Below, piece after piece: positions 34,787 through 45,579 of a stretch of DNA of 64,000 bases (the first letter of the stretch is position 1; each line of letters starts with the position of its first letter). The notes under the pieces are model-generated. The model was not told the DNA's origin. It saw only the letters and a program-made list of their open reading frames with translations, and made no database searches. Source of the DNA: Nematostella vectensis (lineage: Eukaryota > Cnidaria > Anthozoa > Actiniaria > Edwardsiidae); assembly GCF_932526225.1 (NCBI RefSeq), contig NC_064046.1:1550001-1614000 (forward strand), in the 5' to 3' direction. The position numbers and the translations under genes were made by a program.

Positions 34787-37592
34787 ATGGCTACCGCGAA
34801 CGCTGAAGCAAAACACTTTGAGATTTTAAAAGGTCTCTGTCGTGTTTGCGGAAAACGGTTGAAGAAGGCAAAAAGCCTCTATGCCCAAAGCTTTGCCTGC
34901 GGCAGTTTCAAAACATTGCTCGAGGTCAAATTTGGCATCAATGTCGAGAAGGATGACCCCTATATTCATCCGATGCGCTTTTGTAAGTTGTGTCGTCTCG
35001 CAACAACTGACAAGGCTCCCATAATCTGGGAGATTCACCGGGAAGAGGACTGCCCAACGTGCGCCTTAGAAGAGCAAATTCAAAAAGGCGGTAGGCCGAA
35101 GAAAGCAAAGCGAGGCGGAGCGAGAGGGCAGGCTAAAAACTCCGCTTGGGAAGAGACGACAAACGCGGGTTTAAAAGCACAACTAATCGCGCGCGTCACC
35201 GAGCTTAGTGCCTCTATGAACACACTAAGGGACCACCGATTCACCGAGCGCTTTGACTTTTTCGAAACGAAAAAAGAAGAGTTTCATTGCGCTATTTGCC
35301 TAGACGTCCTCGAAAAGCCTCTGTCATCAAAGTGCCAGCACAGTTGCTGCTCGGACTGCTGGAAATCTGCGTTCGAGTTGGGGGAAAAACACCCAGCATG
35401 TCCAATATGTCAAGAGACGCTGGCGGACCCTAATGACCTCCAGCGCGCACCGCTTGTTTTAATCCAGCTTTTAGAGGGGTACCTGGTTAAATGTAGGGCA
35501 TGTGGTACCCGATTGCCTTATCACCTGTGCAACAGCCATCCCTGTCCCCCGAGAAAGCGCCAGCGTGCGAATAGCCCCGTCCCTGCCGCTGCTGTTGTGC
35601 TAGATCCTCAGACCCGAACCCTCGAGCAGATGTTAAACGAGGTCCGCACTGGCCTCGTTTCCCCTGATGTTGCGCGACTTGGGAATTTGATTGTGAACAC
35701 AATCTGCAAGAATTCGGAGGATGGGATAACAGCCCGATTGCCTGGATCTGGAAAGGTATTTTGTTCTTACTATATTTTTTATTCTTTTTTTGCAATATTA
35801 TAAATTACATTATTATTCTCTTTCAGCCAACCGTGGTCATGAAAATACCTCAGGCACAGGCCTCCAGCAGTGTTGTAAGTGTAAGGCAGAAACAAAGACG
35901 GACTAAAGCCCTTATACAGGTCGGCGAAGTAGTCAGCAAAGGTGAAATGGACCTTCACACAGTTGAGGTCCTCAAAAGGAAAAATGCCGAGGAGCGAAAG
36001 CAACTGTTAAAGGATGTTCTTGGAAAAGAACTCGTTTTAGAAATCCCCAAAGGAGACTCCTTGGCCATGAAGGCGGATCTTGGTGTTACATGGTACAAGC
36101 TCAACAAACTAAGGGGGTAAGAGTCGTCACTAAGCTAAAAAAGGCTTTGTAGAATTTCTTATGTTTTTTTTTTTTTACAGCTGGTTTTCTAATTGGGGCA
36201 TTCAGATGGAAAGTGAGAAAAAGCAGCGGGCACAGAAGAAGGAACAAGTGGGAGACAACTTGGCTGATGAAGACTTCCCAATGGAGCACTCAAGGAGAGA
36301 GGGGAGAAAATATATCACTGTCATCAAACAGACACCGTGTGCGTATGTGGATGATCTAAAGGGACACATCATAAAATACATTGATGACAATAACAGGTGG
36401 GTGTAATAAAAAGGAGGGTCCGTCAACCCCCTTCAACTGTGTGATCATGCATAGACTTATCCATTGGTATTCTGTTTTAGTGCTGGCCTTCTAACATGGC
36501 ACGGTGGCAACATACCAGAAAACTCTGTCTTTTTGAAGCTAGGGGGTGACCATGGGCAAGGCAATATGAAATTCGCCTTTCAATTAGCCAATGTGGATAA
36601 GCCAAACTCTAGCAAAAAGACAGTAGTTTTCTGTGTGTTCGAGGCAAAGGACACCAGGAACAACCTGAGAGCAGCAACACAAAGATACAAAGAACAGCTT
36701 GGGGACTTGGAATCATTGCAATGGCGGTAAGATAATTTGTAGTGATAACTGTAGTAATTTCATAATAATAACTCATTACTGTTTGCTTGCTTTACAGTGA
36801 CAAAAAGATCAAATTGTTTCTCTTTGGTGACTTTGAGTTTCTCTGCAAGTTCCTAGGAATATCTGGTGCAAGTGGTAACAATAATTTTTAAATGTTAATT
36901 AAATATTATATATGAAACAAACATTAAAGGTAAAGTACATTTTGATACAGCACAGTTATATTTTAAGTGTACTAATCTGATTTGATTTTGATTTTCAGAC
37001 AGAAAATATCGAAAAGATCTGTAGTGTGGTGGTAAATGTAGTGGAAGAGCACAGCCCAGCATTGCGTGGAGAAGCAATGGCTGTCAAAAAAAAGTTCCAT
37101 GAACTCTTCACCTTGTTTGGCTCAGTCCACTTTCTATATAACAGCAGTGCTCCAATGAATACAGCTCAGCTCAGAATTCTAGGTATTATTTGAGTTCCAC
37201 AAGCTTTGTAAAGAGAGAAAAATATAAATCAACAGTCTAACAATTCTGTTTCTTGTTTCTCCACAGAAAATGGCATCAAAGAATTCGCTGCATTTTACCG
37301 AGCCACATTTCCAGATGAGACCTTTCCCCCAAAGTTCCATATGTTAGAAGTGCATGTAGTAGATTTCATCCGGGAATGGAAGTTTCCTTTAGGCTTTTTC
37401 GGCGAGCAGGGTGGTGAATCAATTCATCATGAACTCAACCAGTTGAATCGTGAATTCAGCTCGATCCACCCTGCGTCGCGTCGGCTACGAAAAATAATAG
37501 AAGAGCATAGCATTAGAGTTGCACCTCTAAACCGCTCAAAATATCCAGAGAAAAAAAATCGAAAACGAAGAGCTCACACCGCTACAACCTGA
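34787..37592 (+). CDS. RAG1-like protein: RAG1-type zinc/RING N-terminus plus DDE recombinase-like core
   Basis: Seven exons: 34,787-35,755, 35,827-36,116, 36,181-36,396, 36,481-36,726, 36,798-36,874, 37,003-37,182, 37,267-37,592. They join to 767 residues with GT-AG introns. Residues 18-92 carry Cys pairs (C18/C21, C66/C69, C89/C92) around a KFGINVEKDDPYIHPMRFC stretch like the RAG1 N-terminal zinc region. GGRPKK at 101-106 resembles an AT-hook. A C3HC4 RING lies at 168-208, followed by another Cys/His cluster (236-253) as in RAG1. Residues 495-740 resemble the RAG1/Transib core: candidate catalytic D515 (GGDHG), D585 (FGDFEF) and E706 or E710 (GEQGGES), plus H684-x4-H689 matching the RAG1 zinc histidines. 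The CxxC half of that zinc site, normally just after the GASG-like stretch, is absent. RAG1 cuts DNA at recombination signals (family knowledge). Whether this copy is a host gene or a transposon remnant is open. Confidence 0.8.
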
Positions 37593-37726
37593 TTGAGCCG
37601 AGTCAGTCTCGTTTCTTAATAATTCGAGTCGTGTATAAATTGTAAAACTATTGCAAAGCCAGGAGGACGCGGGAGCGACAAGTATTACTCCTTCGATGTT
37701 CAAATCAGTATTAATATTCTACCGAA

Positions 37727-37732
37727 AATAAA
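37727..37732 (+). terminator. Polyadenylation signal for the RAG1-like gene
   Basis: AATAAA 135 bp after the TGA of the RAG1-like gene, in non-coding AT-rich DNA. Confidence 0.5.
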
Positions 37733-38497
37733 CTTAAACCAACTAAAAAACAGGACTCAATCTTGGTTTTACTTCAAATTTATCTCAAGTCACCTTGAAA
37801 CTAGCTTTATTTTTCATATTTTGAATTTGAATACGAATCAACATTCCCTTTGTGCTCCCTTGGTGTTTTATTAATGGCGGCGGACCGAAGAATTTAGCCC
37901 TTATCCGCTTTGACGTAGCACTTTATAATCGCAATCTCCCAAAACACTCACCGTGCCAGGCGTTCATACAGCCATCCAACTCGTAGAATTGGGCACCCTC
38001 TACCACGGGAAAACTTCCAAAAATCCACAAATCGAACTGAAGTACAAGTAGTACAACGACATCTTTAACTTCTGCACGAGTTAGGCTCCCAAAAATCAAA
38101 CTCGCGTAGCGCGAATTTGTAAAGGAATTGAAGCCATCCTTCGCTCTGTGTCGGTTCCGCCATCTTGTCTGCTTGGACTCTGATAAAATAAGCTCTCTAA
38201 ACCTCAAAGAACACGGGATTTCATTGGTTTAAAAACAAAGGACGCGATCGGCTTAGCTGTAAGACAAAGACGACGCGAGCGTTGCTAACTGATCGTTGCT
38301 ATGCAATGGGCAACTCCGCAGGACACTGTGATCGCAGGCGTTTTTAACTAAATGTCGCGCTCGACGGCGGCGTGGATAGAATTCATCGAAATTTGTGATG
38401 CGTGACCGAGAAGCGTGACTCGGTCGATTCTACAACAAAGGGAAAAGCCGCGGGAAACCATTGTACTGCAAATGTGCGCGCTGTGATTGGCTCAAAA

Positions 38498-38506
38498 TTT
38501 GGCGGG
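38498..38506 (+). promoter_or_regulatory. E2F-type site upstream of cyclin E
   Basis: tttggcggg matches the E2F consensus in one of its common forms and lies about 220 bp upstream of the cyclin E start codon, just after gattggctc (an inverted CCAAT-like word). Vertebrate cyclin E genes are E2F targets, so this fits G1/S control. Confidence 0.55.
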
Positions 38507-38726
38507 TAAATTCGTTCAAATAAAACTGGCACGTGTGTGTGCGTTATGCTGAGCATAAAGTTGACGGCGCGAACCAGGCCGTCACAATCGGCTCGAGCGT
38601 CGCGGGTTTCGGTTCTTTAAGTTGTGGTGGCCAAAGACCTTGCCTTTACACTGTGATTTTCTTTGATTATATTATTCAGGTTATAATATAGTTAGTTAAA
38701 ATCACCTGATCTATGATCTAGTGTAA

Positions 38727-41700
38727 ATGGCAAGTTCGAGGTAGGTTTCCGTTCGATGTATGTCCCTCTCTGTTTGGGCTTGTAATTTTCATATGGATTG
38801 CCTCTTTGTTTGGTAGCCATTTTTGAAATGAAAAAGTACTACTTAAATTCAGCTCAATAGCTACGAGACTTCAGGGCTTCTGACAGAGTTCTTTAAATGC
38901 ACTAGTAGTCTGAAAACCAAGGTTTAATTCTGTGTGGTTTTGATTTGTAGTGCTTCCACAAATTCGAAGCAATTCGGCGATCGACTTGGCTCTGAGAACG
39001 GAGGCAAACGACGAAAGAGAAAGGTAGAGAGTATTGGAATTCTCGGATTACTGTCGCGACTTTCCTGTTCTTAATGATCATTAATCTGTTCTAGGTTAAA
39101 GATTGTAACTCTGAAGCAAGTTTTAAAAGAAGTCGTTCGTCTCAAAGATCCAAGGTTTGTTTGTTCTTTTGTACCCCGCTCCCCTTCTTGTCCATGATTT
39201 CGCGCCACAACCTCCCGCCATTTTGACCTGCTTTGTTGATCCCGAAGAGCTGTGCATAAACCAATTTATCCCAAAGTCAGAACAGTTAATGGATAGTATC
39301 TATATTTTTTATTATAGACATTTCCAGGTTTCACCTTCGTAATTTGATTATCCATATTTTTTTATTGAATTTTAGCAAGTTCTGCATTGCATTGCATTGA
39401 CCCCACTCACATTAGCCCATGAAATTATGCTGACTTTTTCATCGTCTAATACCCAGCAATACTTTATAAAATCACGAGGGAAATTAACCATGTGAATTTT
39501 ATCTAAATCACTGAGCTCGGGAAGAATTGTTTCTGTTTTAGGTCGATGATTCACCGTCTTGCAATACCTAGTAGCTTATGAATTTGACCTCTTGATTGCC
39601 CAAGAATCGTGCATACATCCAAAAAAAAACCTACAAGCAGTTGCAAAGATTTTGGTCTTGATTCAGAAGTTTTGTTTACGATTCCAGCAGTAGATTAGAA
39701 TACCGAAATGCGTTATTGCTTTGCGAATTAGACTTAATTTTTATTATAATCGAACAACACCATTGCACCCTGTCTACTTAAACACGACAAAGGTTCTCCC
39801 AAGGAACTCGACAAAGAATGAATATTCTCTGCACGAAAATGCACCCCTTATTTCTAGAATATTTATTTACTCTCTAGTTTTATCTGGTTTTCAAATCAGA
39901 CCTCATAGGAAGTTGTGGTTAGACCTGTTATCAAGATTTGCAGTTTTAGGGTCTTGTTTGATGAATACCTCGACATTTGTTTGCTCCGATCAAAACTAAT
40001 TTATTCAGTGCTGAAATTTCAGAGGAGAATATTTGTGTTGTTACATATCAATTTTGAGAGTCGCAAGTGCAAGGCCAGATAACTAAATCGCCAGATCAAA
40101 TTGTGAAGTTGCTTATTTATTCCATTTAATTTGTTTTTGTCATGGCCTTGGTTTCTAGGAATTTCAACTCATCATATTTCAAACATAAATAACACAAAAT
40201 ACTAAATAGTCCATCTAAGTAATTATCATCCCAAGGAAAACTGCTTTAAATAAAGAAATCTTAATTTGAAAGTATACTTCTAGCTAACTATTTTGACTGG
40301 GAAGTAATTTTTTTTTAATATTTTGACTTTTTCCGCACACTATTCTGTAATGAGCTCTGAAATATAACCCAACATAAGTTATTTTAAAGGCAGCGATGCT
40401 GTTATATAGCCTGCAAATATCAAGTTTTAGGAATATTGTACAATTTCTTGATATCTTCTAAATTTACCCCTGGCAAACATTTAAATTTTTTACTTAATAA
40501 TAAATATAATAAAATATGTACCCCACCCACTAGGATGGGCTGAGATAATTGCAGTACTCAGAGGATTAAGCTATAGTTCCTGCTCTTATGATTCATGGTA
40601 GGGTTTTAATACCAAGCAGTGGACTTAACTGTCTGCAATGAGTTTACATGGTTGGATCATAGCCATTGAAGATCATAGCCATTGAAGTTTTAAAATCTAT
40701 TTGTCAAGAGATTCTTGTGGTGTTGTCACTATAGTTGAAGGTCATGGATTAGGTCTACCTTACACCAAGAAAATACAAACACTTTTGGGGCTCCTTGCTA
40801 GAATACTACATTATAAATACTTAACTGTACTAAGGGCCCCAAAACCCAAATCTAATATTGACTTAATTTCATTTATCTGCAAATACCATTGAGATATAAA
40901 GAATTTGTAAAACTTGGCATTGTTCTTTTCTTGGCTCTGTTAAATTTCATAGCCAGTTAGCAAATTCCAGAACTTGGTTTTCATTTAAGGTACATACTTT
41001 GTTTGCATGTTTAACAATTAATTTTTCCTTCTTACCCCCAGAAATTGACAAACCAAACCCTGTGCCGAATGGAAGGCAGCATAAGTGCTTTCAGTAGGAT
41101 TGATGGAGGACGTTTCCCGGAGAAACGTGTTCTACAGGAAATCACATCAGAAGAGAACATACAAATAGAACTGCCATCTCACAAGCCTGCATCTAATTAC
41201 ACATTTTCGAACTTTTTTTTACCTGTTGTACGGAATATATCACCCTTGCCTGACTTAGGCTGGGCTGACTCATGGGAACTGTGGTCATATATGCTTGAAA
41301 AAGATAGAAAATACACCAAAGATCACTTGTATCTACGACAACACCCACACTTGCAGCCCAGGATGAGGGCTATTCTGCTAGACTGGCTTATTGAGGTAGG
41401 GTTTAGGATAAAACTATGGGTCATTCTACAATTCAGGGTTGTCTATAAGGCTGACCAGGTAAATGCGGTAGAACCTACCATACCAGCAAACTTCATCAGG
41501 TGCTGGTGCATAGGAACAATCCTAAAAATGTTGACTCAAGATCCTTGGCTAGCTCAATCAAGTATGGCATGATGAAGATTGGAAATGAACCTTGGTATTG
41601 GAGGTCTGAATTCACATAGGAAATACCTTATTTTACTTGAGACATCTAGCTGGAATTGTGTTTGAAGTCAGAAAAGACTACATTTCTCAAGCCAGGGCTC

Positions 41701-43993
41701 AAGCCTAGGCCTTAGAATCAAGGTCACCTGATTCTTCATACCCTTCCTTCCCTGTGTACCCCTTTGGCTACATGCCTAGATTTAGGTGCTTACCAACCTT
41801 TTTTTTTTATCTCGTCAGGTTTGCGAGGTTTACAGGCTTCACAGAGAGACCTACTTTTTAGCTGTAGATTTTGTAGATAGATATTTATCAGTGAAAAAAG
41901 ACATTCCCAAACAAAGACTCCAACTTGTAGGGACGACTGCCCTATTCATTGCAGCCAAGCTAGAGGTAAATGGATAAATTCTGTTTATATCTGCAGATGC
42001 AAATAATGCAATTTTGTGTCCTCACTGTCAGCAAAAATGGCTTCCCTAAATAAGATGGATCTGTTATGTATTTGTCAGTTTATATATGCATGGTGGGTCA
42101 TGTGTGATTGAGTTGGCCTAAGACTGTGCACATTTTAAGTTTAGTATATTCTTGTTGAGTAACTTGCCAAATAACGTCTTGAGAATAAGGCCAGTTTTCA
42201 GTCATCCTTATTACAGTGTGATGTGCTCTTGCTGTCAATTCACCTCAACATGTTTTATTTATGAGTCCAATAAAGATTCAAGAAACACTATTTGATGGGC
42301 ATCAACTTTTAGCCAGTTTGTCAGGAAAATTCCTGAAAGCACAAGAGAACCAACATAATCCTAGTTATACAATTTTTGATGATCAAAACTGGGATTCATG
42401 CATCCTAATGGACTCCCCCCTTAAGCTGTCTTTTATCCGATAAAATATTTTACATATATTTTTGTAAAAAATATGTCTGTGCCACTTTTAACATTGTCTT
42501 TTGATATTTTATCAGGAAATCTACCCCCCTAAGTTGAGCGAGTTTGCCTACGTTACTGACGGTGCTTGCAAAGAGGATGAAATCCTCCAACAAGAGCTTC
42601 TAATGCTACAGGATCTTAACTGGAAGCTTTGTCCAATCACATCCAACACCTGGCTTAACATCTACATGCAACTACACTGGCTGTCAAGAAATTCATGTGA
42701 AGCACTAAAAGATCACAGTAACTTCAACTTTGTGATCCCCAGATATTCACAACCTGAATTCATTAAAGTCTCACAGGTATATAAGTTATTTCTGTTCAGT
42801 TACTTTTTGTTTGTTAACCTAGGTATGAGAATCACAATTTGATTGACATGACTTTGATCGACAAAACTAGGATGCTACAGCCTTTTTGGAGTACACTAAA
42901 GAATTTATTTGCCATGGTGGTTGGCTAATTACAATTGTCAATTGAAAAGTACATCTTACATCCAATACAAAAGTAGAATTACTTCTGATGTCATTTTGAC
43001 ATCATGAAACTAGCTACTGTTGGTTGCTTTATAATCAGGCATAAGAATATGAAGCAGAACCCTGTCCAGTCAAACAGTCCAAGTTATTTTAGTTTGAGTT
43101 TTCAGGGTTCAGCTGTTAATGAATCACATTTGATCCACCATTTAACAGTTTTTGTGTCCTCCTCCAGCTTCTAGACATCTGCAGTCTTGACATTGAGAGT
43201 CTCCAGTTCTCGTACAGCGTGCTTGCCGCAGCTGCAATGTACCACGTTATACCAGTCAGTATAGAAGAAATCACTTGTCACAAACGGGAGGACCTGTCTC
43301 CCTGTATACAATGGATGGGACCATTTGCAGCCACCATGCGAGACCAGGAACCTCCCTGTATCAGGATGTTTGACCAGGTAAAAATCAACTTGAAACATAT
43401 TTTTTACATTATCTGAAACAGTGCTGATATAAAATTTGTGATGAATTTAATGCAATGGCAATAGACCACTCTTTTGGTGAAAATTGGCTGACTTGCCAAC
43501 ATTCTTTAATGTTTTTATTTCTATTTGTCAGATCAAACCTGAGGACTCTCACAACATTCAAACCCACATTGTAGATCTTGGAATGCTGGTGAGTCTAGTG
43601 GGGACATTCAAGGAATACAGAACCATTTGCACAAAATCTGCACTTCTACTGTCAACCAGTCACCTCTATTGTAATTGTTTACATTTGCAAATACAAATGG
43701 AGTTGAACATTGCAATAAAAATCTGATTCATGAATAATTAAATGTTTCATAGCTGCTTGCATGATAAAGCTAATGGATGTGGTTGCTATGTTTGTCTGTA
43801 TTAATCAGGAGCTTAAAATAGTATAACTGCCATTGACAGTTGTGATTTATTTATGTTTATTTCATACTTTTGTTCCCTTCAGGACATTGCTCAGAGAAGA
43901 AAGTCTGACTTCCCCCAGAGCTCACCCGTCAGTACCCCTACTATGCCTTTCTTCACCCCCCTAACTCCGCCCAGCAGTACAAAGAAGAGCTGA
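38727..43993 (+). CDS. CCNE: Cyclin E, G1/S cyclin
   Basis: Nine exons: 38,727-38,740, 38,951-39,023, 39,095-39,154, 41,042-41,395, 41,819-41,965, 42,516-42,776, 43,168-43,377, 43,532-43,588, 43,883-43,993. They join in frame to 428 residues (human cyclin E1 has 410). The N-terminus is basic (KRRKRK, nuclear-localisation-like). The cyclin box starts near residue 125. It carries the hydrophobic-patch sequence MRAIL at 157-161 within [39 protein letters not shown] is a cyclin E signature. Near the C-terminus, SHNIQTH matches vertebrate cyclin E, and LTPPSS around T420 resembles the Fbw7 phosphodegron. Cyclin E activates CDK2 at the G1/S transition in the nucleus (family knowledge). Intron 3 is the longest (1.9 kb). 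The gene ends tail-to-tail with ULK4. Confidence 0.95.
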
Positions 43994-44776
43994 GAGGAAA
44001 TGGATTATCGCTGTTTTAATCAAATAGAGCTGGATCTCTAAGAAATGCTGCACTTCTGATTCTAGTGAAGCAAGTTGTTGTGCAACTGTTTCTGGGATGT
44101 TACGCTACTGAATGCAGCTTCTCAGGGTTTTTACAAAATGGTTTGTCTGAATAGTATAATCATGGAGTTGACAAGTTACAAGTTATATGCGTTTTTAGGC
44201 CACCAGAGAACTAAAGTATTCAATTTTCTGGTATTGTTTTGTGAGTGTTCTGGAAAATTGACCAAAAAATTTAAAAGTGAGTAGAAGTGGTGTTATTTTC
44301 AATCCAGGTGGAATTTTTACCAAAAAGTAATTATAATAACTATTTTTATAAAAGTATCTTACTAAAGAGTAGTAAAACCCAATTTAATTAATCAATCTTT
44401 AGGGTCATGATGCCTTTTTTTGCATTAAGATTTTTGCAAACATTTTTTCAAGTTGAATAGTGTTTGTTTAATGCTACTTCAGCAAATAACTGTATTTAAT
44501 CAGTTTGCATTATGCCCATGTGCGAATTTTTAATAGCTGTTTTCCATGGCTATATTTCCTCATGGTCTCAGCCTTAACCATTCAGAATGAATGAAAGCTT
44601 GTAATTCCAGGTTTTCTGGGAAGTATTCTTTTCTTGTCTGGGAATAAGGGATAGGATTTTATCAATTTCTCCTTTTACAGAAAATGACCTTGTTTTTATT
44701 AGCTCACGGGAGAAAGAAATTTAGTAATTGTTTTTGTATTGTAAATTAGTACCATTTTGTACACAATATATTTTTA

Positions 44777-44782
44777 AATAAA
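44777..44782 (+). terminator. Polyadenylation signal, cyclin E
   Basis: AATAAA in ttttaaataaaatgg, about 780 bp after the cyclin E stop, the strongest candidate in this 3' region. The short ORFs between it and the stop are not convincing. Confidence 0.45.
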
Positions 44783-45277
44783 ATGGACTGTTTTATTAAA
44801 TATGCTATGCATGATGAAAGAAGCTTGTTTCGGGGTCGGGATCTACTCATTAAGCATCTAACATTACAACTGACAAGAAATGTCTCTCCAATGATGCATT
44901 ATTGTGGTGTTCCCACACCAAAATGTCATAGGCTGCATACTGTATTTACTTGAAAAAGCTCGTACATTTTAAACAAGGCAAATATTTAATGGCTGAAAGT
45001 TTATCGAAAAAAGCTACTCCAATCTGTACAAATTCAGAAACTGAAACTGTTGTGGTAGTAGGTAACTAATATTAAAAGAATAGAAAAAGGTCGGCCTTTT
45101 GTGCATAGTTTGTCCTTTTGAATAAGCGCCTCATGAATATGAGTCGAAAATTTGAAAAGCACTGGGGTGCTTATTCAATTAAATACTGTAATGGTACACC
45201 ATCTACCAAGTTAACACACTTGTGTTAATGAAACATGAGAATCTAGCTGCACAATACAATATTGGTTAAATGCTTGT

Positions 45278-45283
45278 TTTATT
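45278..45283 (-). terminator. Polyadenylation signal, ULK4
   Basis: The plus-strand tttatt reads AATAAA on the minus strand, about 300 bp after the ULK4 stop. It is about 500 bp from the cyclin E signal, consistent with convergent genes. Confidence 0.4.
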
Positions 45284-45409
45284 ACCAAGGTCTTGGGAAA
45301 TTCAGGACTTGTGAACTAAAACAAGTGTTTTTTTCAAACACTTAAAGAGGGGAACCAATCTTTTCATTATGCAACACTATTAACTGTTCCATATGGTATG
45401 GACAAACAA

Positions 45410-45476
45410 TAGCCTGCGTAGTGGCTCAGAGGGAGCAGGGTCCCACTCCCCTCTTTTGGAGCTGCCATGCAGGCTA
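45410..45476. repeat. 67 bp hairpin repeat (tagcctgc family)
   Basis: The left arm tagcctgcgtagtggc is matched by the inverted right arm gctgccatgcaggcta. It lies in the ULK4 3' flank and shares its tagcctgc end with the hairpin at 18,615. Confidence 0.55.
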
Positions 45477-45579
45477 GACAAAAAAAAACTCTTCAACAGG
45501 AGACCTTCTAGGGGTTTGCCCGAATCCCCTTTCCCCCATCTCCCTGGGTATGGGTGCGGCATGTAGAGAAATGTTAAAA

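Larger units (their letters stand above)
34319..38359. mobile_element. Candidate transposon-like unit: inverted blocks flanking the RAG1-like gene
   Basis: Three blocks upstream of the RAG1-like gene recur inverted downstream, in mirror order: cgcgacatttagtt (34,319-34,332 / 38,346-38,359), tggaagttttcc (34,648-34,659 / 38,008-38,019) and gttttgggagattgcga (34,722-34,738 / 37,929-37,945). Distances from the outer block differ by the same 11 bp for both inner blocks, so they are collinear. Sequence between blocks is largely diverged. The 5 bp outside the outer blocks are ctaga and ctcga, a near match. This could be degenerate long terminal inverted repeats or a local inverted duplication. Confidence 0.4.

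Noticed and set aside
36999..37002. Acceptor attttcag at 36,998 for RAG1-like exon 6
   Set aside because: Joined to exon 5 it gives a stop within nine codons. The acceptor four bases downstream keeps the frame.
37923..38207. Minus-strand open frame ending in a good splice donor (cacg/gtgagt at about 37,950)
   Set aside because: No downstream exon on that strand is found, since the RAG1-like gene occupies the region. The residues match nothing I know, and the stretch overlaps the inverted block near 37,929-37,945.
38322..38328. RAG heptamer (cactgtg, inverted CACAGTG) just inside the right outer inverted block
   Set aside because: No nonamer at 12 or 23 bp spacing and no counterpart at the left end. 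A single 7-mer is expected by chance.
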